Source: JAFALX01 sp050734185 (GTDB taxonomy: Bacteria; Chloroflexota; Dormibacteria; Aeolococcales; Aeolococcaceae). Taken from it: DNA of 16,110 bases. Numbering within the stretch: the stretch's first letter is position 1; each line of letters opens with the position of its first letter. The translations under genes were made by a program, and so were the position numbers. The stretch lies in the NCBI GenBank assembly GCA_050734185.1, contig JBOHUE010000041.1:1-16110 (forward strand), written 5' to 3'. This document shows, piece after piece, positions 6,027 through 13,344 of the stretch. The notes below the pieces were generated by a model. That model saw nothing but the letters and a program-made list of their open reading frames with translations. It ran no database searches and had not been told where the DNA came from.

Positions 6027-7178
6027 TCAGTCGAGGTGGAACACCTTCGGCAGCGTCGTGAGGTTGCGATACCCGTCGTCGGTCACCACCACGAGGTCCT
6101 CGATGCGGATGCCGCCGAGTCGCGGGTCGTACAGCCCCGGCTCCACGGTGACCACGTCGCCCACCTCGAGCGTCACGTCGACATCGCCCACGCGCGGGTA
6201 CTCGTGAATCTCGAGCCCGACACCATGCCCCGTGCCGTGGATGAACTTCGCGTCGCTCTTGATATCGCGATACGCCTCCGGCAGCGAGGCATAGCCGTGC
6301 GCCTTGAGCACCTCGCAGACCGCGACGTGCACGTCGCGCCCATTGGCGCCGGGACGCACCGTATCGAGCCCGACCTGCTGCGCTTCGAGCACGGCCTCCC
6401 ACATGCGCTCGACCTCCGGCGGTGCCGACCCGCGCACCACCGTGCGGGTGAGGTCGCCCCAGTAGCGGGTGGTCTTGTCGAACGGAAAGATGTCGAGAAC
6501 GATCGGCAGGCCCGCGCGCAGCACATCGCTGTGCGCGCGGTGCGGGTCTGCGGACTCCGGGCCGCCGCAGCAGATGGAGTCCTCGGTGCCGCAGCCGAGC
6601 TCGACGAGCCGGGTCTCCACCGCGGTGATCAGGTCGCGTCCGGACAGGAGCTTGCCGTCGCGCGTCAGCAGCCCGTCCTCGATGTCGGCTGCCGCGATGA
6701 CATCAATCGCGCGTTGCACACCCTCCATGCCCGCGCTCTCGACGCGCGCGAGCTTCTCCACCTCGTCCGGGGTCTTGATGCGCCGCTCGCGCCGGTACAG
6801 GTCGTTGCGCGGCGTCACCTCGACGTCGTGCGCGCGCAGATGATCGACGATCAGCGCCGGAAAGTCGAAGTCGACGGCGATGTGCGACAGCTCGTGCATG
6901 CGGCACACCTCGGCGACGAGCAATGACCACGCGTCCTGCTCGCTTCCCGCGCTGCGCATCTTCTCGGCGATGCCGAGGTCCGCGGTGGAGCGCACCGTGC
7001 CGACGCTCGCCTCGATGCGCGCGCGTCCCTCCTCCATGGAGTTGACCCAGAGCGTCGTGTCCGCGCCGCCGCGGTCCACGAGCACCACCGGGTCGGGTGC
7101 GAGAAACCCCGTGCGGTAGAGGATGTTCGGATGGTGGTACGTCTCGCCGAAGAGCACCACCGCGCCGTCGCCACTCAT
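6027..7178 (-). CDS. M24 family metallopeptidase (Xaa-Pro aminopeptidase / prolidase type)
   Basis: Dinuclear-metal exopeptidase, acting on peptides with proline in the second position in typical members. The 383-residue product has an N-terminal creatinase-like domain (about 1-135) and the pita-bread catalytic domain (about 136-383). All five expected metal ligands are visible: D229 (VLDIF), D242 (WGDLTRT), H318 (HGTGHGVGLEIHE), E346 (TVEPGLY) and E360 (IRIEDLV). No signal peptide, so cytoplasmic. The start at ATG 7178 is supported by the TACGCT box 7 bases upstream, implying a leaderless transcript. It converges on the anti-sigma-like gene with a 12-base gap. Xaa-Pro aminopeptidase and Xaa-Pro dipeptidase cannot be separated by eye. 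Confidence 0.92.
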   Translation of the reverse strand: MSGDGAVVLFGETYHHPNILYRTGFLAPDPVVLVDRGGADTTLWVNSMEEGRARIEASVGTVRSTADLGIAEKMRSAGSEQDAWSLLVAEVCRMHELSHIAVDFDFPALIVDHLRAHDVEVTPRNDLYRRERRIKTPDEVEKLARVESAGMEGVQRAIDVIAAADIEDGLLTRDGKLLSGRDLITAVETRLVELGCGTEDSICCGGPESADPHRAHSDVLRAGLPIVLDIFPFDKTTRYWGDLTRTVVRGSAPPEVERMWEAVLEAQQVGLDTVRPGANGRDVHVAVCEVLKAHGYASLPEAYRDIKSDAKFIHGTGHGVGLEIHEYPRVGDVDVTLEVGDVVTVEPGLYDPRLGGIRIEDLVVVTDDGYRNLTTLPKVFHLD

Positions 7179-7185
7179 GACCGCA

Positions 7186-7191
7186 AGCGTA
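7186..7191 (-). promoter_or_regulatory. -10 box (TACGCT) of the M24 peptidase gene, probably leaderless
   Basis: Minus-strand TGC-TACGCT ends 7 bases before the ATG, the distance at which transcription would begin at or next to the start codon. No Shine-Dalgarno sequence fits in that space. The same hexamer lies 6 bases before the lipoprotein start at 13345. Confidence 0.5.
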
Positions 7192-7366
7192 GCAAGGGCC
7201 TCGTGGCAGTCAGTCCACCTGGTGGGTCTGTTCTGAAGTAAGTGTCCGCCGCGGGATCCCCTGCCCGTACCCGCGCTGCCAGACCATGCTGAAGGTGCTT
7301 TGGGCCCCGAGCTCGGTCGCTCGCACGCTTGGTGTTCGCCGATTCCGCAGCCCGACGTGTGCCTGA

Positions 7367-7383
7367 ACCGTGACGGCCACGGT
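7367..7383. promoter_or_regulatory. Inverted repeat upstream of the two-helix membrane protein gene
   Basis: ACCGTG (7367-7372) and CACGGT (7378-7383) are perfect inverted copies around a 5-base centre, 26 bases before the ATG at 7410. It could be an operator or a leader hairpin. The surrounding 231-base intergenic stretch (7179-7409) also contains the palindrome CCACCTGGTGG (7215-7225) and no credible gene. Confidence 0.3.
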
Positions 7384-7409
7384 CAGGCTCGCATGGCATC
7401 CTCAGCGCG

Positions 7410-7940
7410 ATGGCCTCCCACTACCTGAGGTACGCGCTTTATCGCTTCTACCGGCTCCAGATCCGGCTGACCCTGGCGGTGTTCGCGGCGGCGGCGGTCT
7501 TCGTCGTGCTTGCTGCCGTCATTGGCATCGGCTCATCCGGGTCACCACCGCCCCCGCTGACGTTCGCGATGTTCTTCACCGCGTGTGTTCTTTGGCTCGA
7601 GTACTGGTTCGGCTTCAGGATCGCGTACTGGATGGAGGCGCGAGACGGTTGGCTGACCTGGCGGACCCCGCTCCGCTCCGGTTCCGTGCCGATCAGCGAG
7701 GTGCGGTCAATCTACTCGTCGGCCTTGCTACAGGGCATGGGTGTCGTGAGGACCACGCGCGGCAGAATCCTCATCTTCCCGACGCAGTACTTCCCGCAAT
7801 TTGCCGACCGGATGGCCGCCCTCTATCCCTCTGTCGTCGCCCGCGTCGGCCGCTTTTCTCGATTCAGCGCACGTCTCTCTGGTAGGTTCGCGCCCCGGGG
7901 CGGGACCTTATCGATGACTTTGGAAGAAGGAGACGACTGA
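7410..7940 (+). CDS. Two-helix membrane protein of unknown function, bacterial PH-like C-terminus
   Basis: I do not recognise a named family. The 176-residue product starts with a basic, aromatic N-terminus, then has two transmembrane helices (about 20-41 and 50-73) joined by a Gly/Ser/Pro loop, so both ends should be cytoplasmic. Residues 75-140 (ARDGWLTWRTP, SVPISEVRSIY, TTRGRILIFPTQYFPQFADRMAALYP) have the spacing of a bacterial PH domain: strand-rich region, turn, then a short final helix. That resemblance is by eye only. It stands alone between the divergent M24 gene and the oppositely oriented tRNA. No clear Shine-Dalgarno site precedes ATG 7410; an inverted repeat lies just upstream. 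Confidence 0.7.
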   Translation: MASHYLRYALYRFYRLQIRLTLAVFAAAAVFVVLAAVIGIGSSGSPPPPLTFAMFFTACVLWLEYWFGFRIAYWMEARDGWLTWRTPLRSGSVPISEVRSIYSSALLQGMGVVRTTRGRILIFPTQYFPQFADRMAALYPSVVARVGRFSRFSARLSGRFAPRGGTLSMTLEEGDD

Positions 7941-8094
7941 GGCGACTGTTCACCAATGCGCCATCGATGCCTCATACCAATTCCTGTTGGCCGTCCTCGC
8001 TGGGCGCCGATAAACCCGTAATCGCCTCAGCTGGCCTGCCGCGGTCTCACGGCCTTCGTGTGCCGTCCCAGCATGTCCGGCCCGGCGACAAGTC

Positions 8095-8171
8095 TGGTGG
8101 TCAGCGGGGGACTCGAACCCTCGACCTCGCGGATGTGAACCGCGCGCTCTAACCAGCTGAGCTAGCTGACC
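8095..8171 (-). tRNA. tRNA-Val (anticodon CAC)
   Basis: A 77-base cloverleaf with encoded CCA. Acceptor GGTCAGC/GCTGACC is fully paired, D-stem GCTC/GAGC, anticodon stem CGCGG/CCGCG with loop TTCACAT giving CAC (reads GUG), T-loop TTCGAGT. The T-stem GAGGG/CCCCC has one A-C mismatch at its second pair (50-64). The gene lies downstream of gcvH on the same strand. The plus strand shows GTG here, which could mislead to tRNA-His, but the T-arm orientation places the gene on the minus strand. Confidence 0.93.
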
Positions 8172-8174
8172 ACA

Positions 8175-8193
8175 CGCGGGGGACACCCCCGCG
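8175..8193 (-). terminator. Strong GC hairpin between gcvH and tRNA-Val
   Basis: CGCGGGGG (8175-8182) and CCCCCGCG (8186-8193) form an 8-bp stem around a 3-base loop, starting 26 bases past the gcvH stop. It may end gcvTH transcripts or act as a processing hairpin in the tRNA leader. No T-tract follows. Confidence 0.4.
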
Positions 8194-8203
8194 AACCCCC
8201 GAA

Positions 8204-8209
8204 ATTGTA
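8204..8209 (-). promoter_or_regulatory. Possible -10 box (TACAAT) for tRNA-Val
   Basis: Minus-strand TACAAT lies 32 bases before the tRNA 5' end and just after the gcvH stop. If used, transcription starts near 8197 and the GC hairpin is inside the precursor leader. No matching -35 box was found. Confidence 0.35.
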
Positions 8210-8219
8210 GGCCCGAGCG

Positions 8220-8597
8220 TCACTCGCCGATCGATGCGTTGTACGCGCTCTCGTCCATGAGTGCCGCGCCTGACTCGTCAACCGGCTCGAGGCGCAGCAT
8301 CCAGCCGCCCTCGTACGGCTGGTTGTTCACCAGCTCTGGCTTGTCCTCGATTGCCCCGTTCACCTCCGCCACAGTCCCGCCCACCGGCGCGTACAGGTCG
8401 CTCGCAGCCTTGACCGACTCGATGGCGCCGAACTTGTCGCCGGAGGCGAGCACCGTCCCCACCGCGGGGAGCTCGACGAAGATCACGTCGCCGAGCTGTG
8501 CCTGCGCGTGATCGCTGATGCCGATGACGGCACCGCCGTCGTCCAACCGGACCCACTCGTGTGTGGCGGTGAAGCGATAGGCGAGAAGGTCGGGCAA
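8220..8597 (-). CDS. gcvH: Glycine cleavage system H protein
   Basis: Lipoylated shuttle protein that carries the aminomethyl group of glycine between the P, T and L proteins. The 125-residue product matches the family over its length: THEWVRLDDGGAVIGISDHAQAQLGDVIFVELP, then the lipoylation site GAIESVKAASDLYAP with K63, then NNQPYEGGWMLRL. The start codon is TTG at 8597, 2 bases past the gcvT stop, with GGGGGA 6 bases upstream; no ATG occurs near the conserved start. Order gcvT-gcvH indicates one transcript. gcvP (P protein) is not in the window. Confidence 0.96.
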   Translation of the reverse strand: MPDLLAYRFTATHEWVRLDDGGAVIGISDHAQAQLGDVIFVELPAVGTVLASGDKFGAIESVKAASDLYAPVGGTVAEVNGAIEDKPELVNNQPYEGGWMLRLEPVDESGAALMDESAYNASIGE

Positions 8598-8599
8598 TT

Positions 8600-9685
8600 T
8601 CAGTCCCCCGTGGGTCGGCGGTAGAAGGGCAGCGGCACCCGTTCGGCCGCGACGGCCTCACCCCGTATGGTGACGGTGAGAGAGGCGCCCGCCGCGAGCC
8701 CGGACGTCACCGACGCCATGGCGATGCCGTGACCCAGCGTGAAGCTGAACGACCCGCTGGTGACATGCCCGATGGGCTCGCCGTCGGCGCACACCTCGTT
8801 GCCGTGTCGCGCGATGGCGCGCGGCGGCAGGCTGAGACCGATGAGGCGGTGGGCCGGGTGCTTCGGGTCGATGACGCGGAGGGTCGCGGCGCCGATGAAC
8901 TCGCGCTCGTCGCGCTTGACCGTCCAGCCGAGGCCGCAGCTGTATGGGTCGGTGTCCTCGTCCATGTCCTGTCCGTACAGCCTCAGCCCGGCCTCGAGCC
9001 GCAGCGTGTCCCGCGCGCCGAGGCCGCAGGGAAGCAGCCCCTCGCTCCGGCCGGCGTCGAGCACCGCATCCCAGAGTCCGGGAGCCGCGCCGGCGTCGAC
9101 GTAGAGCTCGAACCCGTCCTCACCGGTGTATCCGGTGCGGGCGACCATCGCGGCCACGCCGGCGACGCTGCTGTCGGTGAAGTGAAACGCCGCCAGTGCG
9201 TCGAGCGAAGCGGGCACGAGCGGTTGCAGGATGCGGAGCGCGCGCGGCCCCTGCACGGCGAGCAGCGCGATGCGGTCGGTGTCGTCGTCGAGCGCGGCCG
9301 TGCCTGTTGAGGCCCGCATCCAGGCGACGTCCTTGTCGCGGCAGGCGGCGTTGACAACGACCAGGTAGCCGTCGCCGGTGCGATACGCAACGACGTCATC
9401 GACGATGCCGCCGCGCTCGTTGCACATCATGCTGTACACGGCCGCGCCGCTGGACAGCGATGCCGTGTCGTTGGTGAGCAATCGCGACGTGGCCTGCACC
9501 GCGCCACTGCCGGTGATGCGCACCTCGCCCATGTGCGACAGATCGAAGAGCCCTGCGTGTGTGCGTACCGCGACGTGCTCATCGCGGATGGTCGTGTACT
9601 GCAGCGGCATCGAGTAGCCGGCGAACTCCACCATCCGCGCCCCCGCCGCGACGTGCCTGTCGTACAGCGGCGTCCGCGCGAGCAT
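8600..9685 (-). CDS. gcvT: Glycine cleavage system T protein (aminomethyltransferase)
   Basis: Transfers the methylene unit from aminomethyl-lipoyl H protein to tetrahydrofolate, releasing ammonia. The 361-residue product is full length for the family and shows TPLYDRHVAAGARMVEFAGYSMPLQY at the N-terminus (given here as the expected GcvT opening), HAGLFDLSHMGEV, the catalytic-site GGIVDD (92-97), ARTGYTGEDGFEL, LGARDTLRLEAGLRLYGQDM and VTSGSFSFTLGHGIAM. Start ATG 9685 is preferred over an in-frame ATG at 9712, because a TACACT -10 box lies inside that extension and GcvT homology begins at 9685. The oppositely directed acylase gene starts only 36 bases away. Confidence 0.96.
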   Translation of the reverse strand: MLARTPLYDRHVAAGARMVEFAGYSMPLQYTTIRDEHVAVRTHAGLFDLSHMGEVRITGSGAVQATSRLLTNDTASLSSGAAVYSMMCNERGGIVDDVVAYRTGDGYLVVVNAACRDKDVAWMRASTGTAALDDDTDRIALLAVQGPRALRILQPLVPASLDALAAFHFTDSSVAGVAAMVARTGYTGEDGFELYVDAGAAPGLWDAVLDAGRSEGLLPCGLGARDTLRLEAGLRLYGQDMDEDTDPYSCGLGWTVKRDEREFIGAATLRVIDPKHPAHRLIGLSLPPRAIARHGNEVCADGEPIGHVTSGSFSFTLGHGIAMASVTSGLAAGASLTVTIRGEAVAAERVPLPFYRRPTGD

Positions 9686-9694
9686 GGCGGGGCG

Positions 9695-9700
9695 AGTGTA
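9695..9700 (-). promoter_or_regulatory. -10 box (TACACT) of gcvT-gcvH, near-leaderless
   Basis: Minus-strand TACACT ends 9 bases before the gcvT ATG, so the transcript would begin within a few bases of the start codon. On the opposite strand TACGGT (9702-9707) could serve the acylase gene, so two promoters would share about 20 bases. Confidence 0.5.
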
Positions 9701-9721
9701 GTACGGTCTCAAACCTTCGGC

Positions 9722-12160
9722 GTGCTGGTTCTCTTCATATTCGCGGCCGTGCTGGTCGTGCTGGTGCTTGGGGCGGCGACCGTCACGTATGTGGTTCGGC
9801 GTCGCATCCTGACTGTCTCGCTGCCTCGTACGCGCGGCGCGGTGTCAGTGAGTGGAATCGCCGCGCCGGTGACGATCGAACGTGACTCTCACGGCGTGCC
9901 ACATATCGATGCGACCTCCATGGCCGACGCCGCGTTCGCCATGGGCGTGGTTCACGCCCAGGACCGTCTCTGGCAGATGGAGTTCAGCCGCCGGCTCGCG
10001 TCGGGGCGCGTCAGCGAGGTCGTCGGCCCGGATGGGCTTGTGCTCGACCGCTTCATCCGGCGTCTCGGATTGCTGCGCGTCGCGCGCGAGGAGGCTCGCC
10101 GGAGCACCGGGGACTCGCGCGTCATGCTCGAGTCGTATGCCGCCGGCGTGAACTCGGTCATCGAGTCCGATCGCCGTCCGCCGCTCGAGTTCCGGCTGCT
10201 CCATATCGAGCCCGAGCCGTGGATCCCAGCCGACAGCCTGGCCGTGGTCAAGCTGTTCGCCCTGAGCCTCGGCATGAACTGGGACGCCGAGCTGCAGCGG
10301 CTCGAGCTCCTTCGCGCGCTCGGCCCGGAGCGGGCGGCGAGCGTCGAGGTCGTCTACCCAGGCATCAACCCCACGACCCTCGGTGCCACCGCGGGATTGT
10401 CGGACGGCCGCACCGCCGCGCTGCCGGGCTTTGCTGAGGCCGCACGCTGGATTCCGCAGATGCGCGGCGCCAGCAACGCCTGGGTGGTGTCCGGCCAGCG
10501 CACCGCAACCGGACGCCCGCTGCTCGCCAACGACCCGCACATGGCGCCGAGCGTGCCCGCGGCGTGGTATGCGGCACACGTCCGCGCCGGCTCCGACTTC
10601 GAATCCAGCGGTGTCGGCCAGCCCGGCGTGCCGTTCGTCCTCGCCGGCCACAACGGGCGCTGCGCCTGGGGGCTCACGAACTCCTTCGCGGACTGCCAGG
10701 ACCTCGTGATCGAGGAGTTCGACGGCCCGGCTGCAGCACGCTTCCGCACCGGCCGCGGGTTTGAGCCGACGCGACTGCTCCGCGAGGTGATCCACGTGAA
10801 GGGCCAGTCGGACGAGCTCGAGGAGGTGGTGGTGACCCGCCACGGGCCCGTCGTGGAGCGTTTCGACGACGGCGAACGCAACCTGTGGCGGGGCCTGTCG
10901 CTGCAGTGGACTGCGCTGATGCCCGGAACCTACGCGGACGGGCTGCTCAAGCTGCAACGGGCTACGGACTGGCCGTCCTTCCGCGCCGCGATGGCCGCGC
11001 TCGACGCCCCGTCGCAGAACGCCGTGTACGCCGACGTCGACGGACACATCGGCTTCTGCGTCGGCGGGCGCATCCCGGTGCGGCTCACCAAACCAAGCGG
11101 GGTCCCCGCTGTCGGGTGGAGCGACGAGGCGCAATGGAAGCGGTTTCTCGAGCTGCCGGAGATGCCCGCGGTGCTCGACCCTCACGAGGGCCGCATCGTG
11201 ACCGCGAACAACCGCGTCCTCGGCGACGGAGACCCCCGCTACATCGCGTCTGACTACATGAATGGCTATCGCGCGGCGCGCATCGAGGAGATGCTGGAGG
11301 CCGTCGACCTGGACATGGATCAGGTGCGCCGCATGCAGCGTGACGTCGTCTGCCTGCCGGCGCGCCAGGTGGGGCAGCTGCTCCGCGCCTTCTCCTGCGA
11401 GACAGCTGTTGCGGAGCGGCTTCGAGACCGGCTCGCGCGATGGGACGGCGTGATGTCGCCGGCCACCATCGAGCCCACGATCTACGAGGCCTTCATGCGC
11501 AGGCTTGCCGAGCACGCCCTTCGCCCCACCTGCGGCGACGCCTGGTCGGTGGCGGCCGGATACTCCCTCTCGCACCCCGTGTTCGAGTACCCGGCGAACC
11601 TCGTCAGCCGGATCACGCCCGAATTGCTCTCGCGCTGGCAGCGCGACGACACCTCACTGCTTCGCGGCGGGTCATGGGCGCAGACTGCTGCGGATGCGTT
11701 GGAAGACACGTGGCACGACCTGGGTGACCTCCTGGGTCGCAGCACCCGGCGCTGGCGCTGGGGACGCGCCCACGCACTGCCGCTCGAGCATCTGTTCAGC
11801 GGCCGCAAGTCGCTCGGCCTGTTCTTCGGCCGCCGCGACGTCCCGGTCGGCGGCGGCCCCGATTGCGTGATGGCCACCTCCCACGTTCCCGGTGATCCTT
11901 TCAGCACCCGCCTGGCGGCGCCCACGTGGAGACACGTGATGGACGTGGGCAACTGGGACGCCTGCACCGGCGTGCTGCTGCCGGGCCAGTCCGGGCAGCC
12001 GGGATCCCGCCACTACGACGACCTGGTCGAGCGCTGGACGGCGAACCGTCAGTTCACGCTCCACTGGAGCCGCGAGCAGGTGTCGCGACAGGCGCGCTCC
12101 TCGATGACCCTGACGCCGGCCGCGGGCTCGAACCGCGCCGACCAGGCTCGAGCGGCATGA
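9722..12160 (+). CDS. Membrane-anchored penicillin acylase family Ntn hydrolase
   Basis: Member of the penicillin/acyl-homoserine-lactone acylase family (PF01804), which cleaves amide bonds of beta-lactams, acyl-homoserine lactones or related N-acyl compounds outside the membrane. From GTG 9722 the 812-residue precursor has an N-terminal hydrophobic anchor (about 2-26), an alpha-chain region opening with VTIERDSHGVPHI and GVVHAQDRLWQMEFSRR, and the autocatalytic site RGASNAWVVSG where Ser251 (codon at 10472) becomes the N-terminal nucleophile of the beta chain. Further landmarks are TGRPLLANDPHM, GRCAWGLTNSFADCQDLVIEEF, VVVTRHGPV and VTANNRV. Length is typical. The start is uncertain: longer in-frame extensions run through gcvT antisense and are not credible. 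It heads a three-gene operon. Substrate is unknown. Confidence 0.9.
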   Translation: MLVLFIFAAVLVVLVLGAATVTYVVRRRILTVSLPRTRGAVSVSGIAAPVTIERDSHGVPHIDATSMADAAFAMGVVHAQDRLWQMEFSRRLASGRVSEVVGPDGLVLDRFIRRLGLLRVAREEARRSTGDSRVMLESYAAGVNSVIESDRRPPLEFRLLHIEPEPWIPADSLAVVKLFALSLGMNWDAELQRLELLRALGPERAASVEVVYPGINPTTLGATAGLSDGRTAALPGFAEAARWIPQMRGASNAWVVSGQRTATGRPLLANDPHMAPSVPAAWYAAHVRAGSDFESSGVGQPGVPFVLAGHNGRCAWGLTNSFADCQDLVIEEFDGPAAARFRTGRGFEPTRLLREVIHVKGQSDELEEVVVTRHGPVVERFDDGERNLWRGLSLQWTALMPGTYADGLLKLQRATDWPSFRAAMAALDAPSQNAVYADVDGHIGFCVGGRIPVRLTKPSGVPAVGWSDEAQWKRFLELPEMPAVLDPHEGRIVTANNRVLGDGDPRYIASDYMNGYRAARIEEMLEAVDLDMDQVRRMQRDVVCLPARQVGQLLRAFSCETAVAERLRDRLARWDGVMSPATIEPTIYEAFMRRLAEHALRPTCGDAWSVAAGYSLSHPVFEYPANLVSRITPELLSRWQRDDTSLLRGGSWAQTAADALEDTWHDLGDLLGRSTRRWRWGRAHALPLEHLFSGRKSLGLFFGRRDVPVGGGPDCVMATSHVPGDPFSTRLAAPTWRHVMDVGNWDACTGVLLPGQSGQPGSRHYDDLVERWTANRQFTLHWSREQVSRQARSSMTLTPAAGSNRADQARAA

Positions 12161-12630
12161 GGCGACGTCGCGCCGTCGCTGCCGGCTTCATCAGTGGGTT
12201 CGCCGCGCTGCTTCTCGCGCTCATCGCGGGCGGCGTCGGGACGGGTGCACGTCCAGCTCTCGCCGCCGTGGGCAACTCCGCTCCGCAGCTCAGCCGCCAG
12301 CAGACGGCAGACCCCACCCCGATTGGGCTGCCGGGCCTCCTCACCCTGCCGCCCGACCTCCAGTTCACGCTGCGGCCGCAGCAGACTGCCACGCCGACTC
12401 CAACGCCCATTCCCACCGAGACGCCGCTGCCGAGCGTCGCCCCGGTCCCGACCGGCCCCGCAGTCGGGTCTGAGGTGACGCCGCCTGCGCAGGCCAACCC
12501 CGCGGTCGCGACCCTCGGGCCCACACCGCAACCGGCGGCCTCCGACGTGACGCTCGTGATCGTCATTGTGATCATCGGCCTGGCCCTGCTGGCAATCGGC
12601 GCATTCGTGCTTGCCCTCGCCGTGCAGTGA
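12157..12630 (+). CDS. Pro/Thr-rich surface protein with signal peptide and C-terminal membrane anchor
   Basis: No family recognised. The 157-residue product has a basic N-terminus (MRRRRAVAAG), a hydrophobic signal segment (about 9-27) with a possible cleavage site ALA|AV near residue 37, a Pro/Thr/Gln-rich low-complexity region (about 50-129; TATPTPTPIPTETPLP is typical) and a strong C-terminal helix (131-155). This gives a type I topology with nearly all of the protein outside. Its ATG overlaps the acylase TGA (ATGA), and its stop overlaps the next start (GTGA), so it is translationally coupled to both. A role as spacer or wall-spanning stalk for the neighbouring envelope proteins is inference. 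Confidence 0.75.
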   Translation: MRRRRAVAAGFISGFAALLLALIAGGVGTGARPALAAVGNSAPQLSRQQTADPTPIGLPGLLTLPPDLQFTLRPQQTATPTPTPIPTETPLPSVAPVPTGPAVGSEVTPPAQANPAVATLGPTPQPAASDVTLVIVIVIIGLALLAIGAFVLALAVQ

Positions 12631-13280
12631 GCCCGCGGCGCGCCCAGCGCGGTCTGGTGCGCGGCTGCTGTCTCCTCGGTGTCGTCGCGTTGGTGCTCCT
12701 CGGCTTCGCAGTGTTTCTTGCCGACCGGGCGCTGGCGGCACCTGACCTCGGTCGGTCGCTGCAGGGGCCGGACCACGGCGAGAGCGAGACCGCGATCGCC
12801 GTCAGCCTCGGCACCCAGCTCGCGCTGGCGCTGCTGACCCAGCCGCACGCCGTAGTCACCCTGAGCGAGCACGACCTCACGATCCTCGCCGCTGCGCACC
12901 CGCCGAGCGACGTCACCGGGCTCACCGCCCGGGTGCGCGAGGGCCGCATCGTGCTGAGCGGTCAGCACCCCTTCGGACCATTCAATGTCAGCCCCGTGGC
13001 TCGGGTCGTCCTCAACCTCGACGTCACGCAGTCGCCGCCGAGCCTCACCTCGCGCGTCGCGCAGCTCGACATCGGTCAGCTGGGGCTCCCCGGCTTCATC
13101 CAGGACCGCATCCTCGGCAGCTTCGGCTCGACCATCGACCTCAACGCGATGTTCAACAGCTCGCCCGCGCTCGAGGCGGTGCGCGGCTTCCTCGAATGCG
13201 TCAGCGTCGCTCCCGACGGCGTGCGTGTGGGGGTGCATCGCCTCGGAATCGCTGTGGACACGGCGGTTTGCGGGTCGTGA
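12627..13280 (+). CDS. Membrane-anchored protein, YpmS/DUF2140-like
   Basis: Function unknown. The 217-residue product has a basic N-terminus, one transmembrane helix (about 13-32) and an extracytoplasmic domain. The segment VVTLSEHDLTILAAA (76-90) followed by LTARVREGRIVLSGQHPFGPFNVSPVARVVLNLD resembles YpmS-type (DUF2140) or DUF2993 lipid-binding-like proteins by eye: a serine-start helix that sits before a strand-rich half barrel. Cysteines C191 and C215 may pair. The GTG start at 12627 overlaps the preceding TGA, so it is the last gene of the coupled acylase operon. The family call is weak; the membrane topology and operon position are firm. Confidence 0.7.
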   Translation: MSPRRAQRGLVRGCCLLGVVALVLLGFAVFLADRALAAPDLGRSLQGPDHGESETAIAVSLGTQLALALLTQPHAVVTLSEHDLTILAAAHPPSDVTGLTARVREGRIVLSGQHPFGPFNVSPVARVVLNLDVTQSPPSLTSRVAQLDIGQLGLPGFIQDRILGSFGSTIDLNAMFNSSPALEAVRGFLECVSVAPDGVRVGVHRLGIAVDTAVCGS

Positions 13281-13332
13281 CACAGTCGCGTTAAGACGAG
13301 CCCGTAGGCGCGTGTCCCGGCCCGCGGGGGCA

Positions 13333-13338
13333 TACGCT
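13333..13338 (+). promoter_or_regulatory. -10 box (TACGCT) of the TPR-CAP lipoprotein gene, probably leaderless
   Basis: TACGCT ends 6 bases before GTG 13345, so transcription would start at the start codon itself. It has the same hexamer and spacing as the M24 peptidase gene. It makes the lipoprotein an independent unit from the acylase operon, which ends 64 bases upstream. Confidence 0.5.
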
Positions 13339-13344
13339 TGGCCT

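Noticed and set aside
7226..7262. Possible insertion-sequence end between the M24 and membrane protein genes
   Set aside because: The stretch looked slightly like terminal repeats of some transposons, but there is no matching second end, no target duplication and no transposase.
7950..8186. A minus-strand open frame across the tRNA (product with QLVRARGSHPRGRGFESP)
   Set aside because: This is the well-known spurious translation of a tRNA gene; the cloverleaf explains the bases.
9845..11575. A 576-residue minus-strand open frame opposite the acylase gene
   Set aside because: Its product has no recognisable motif and mirrors the acylase codons; the plus strand carries all family motifs including the nucleophile Ser.
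12376..12425. Short ACGCC/CCCAC-type repetition as a tandem repeat or CRISPR-like array
   Set aside because: It is the coding consequence of the Thr-Pro-rich protein region; no regular repeat-spacer structure exists.
12985..13344. Extension of the TPR-CAP lipoprotein upstream into the YpmS-like gene
   Set aside because: The extra residues are an Arg/Ser-rich frame shadow, and the extension would bury the lipoprotein signal.
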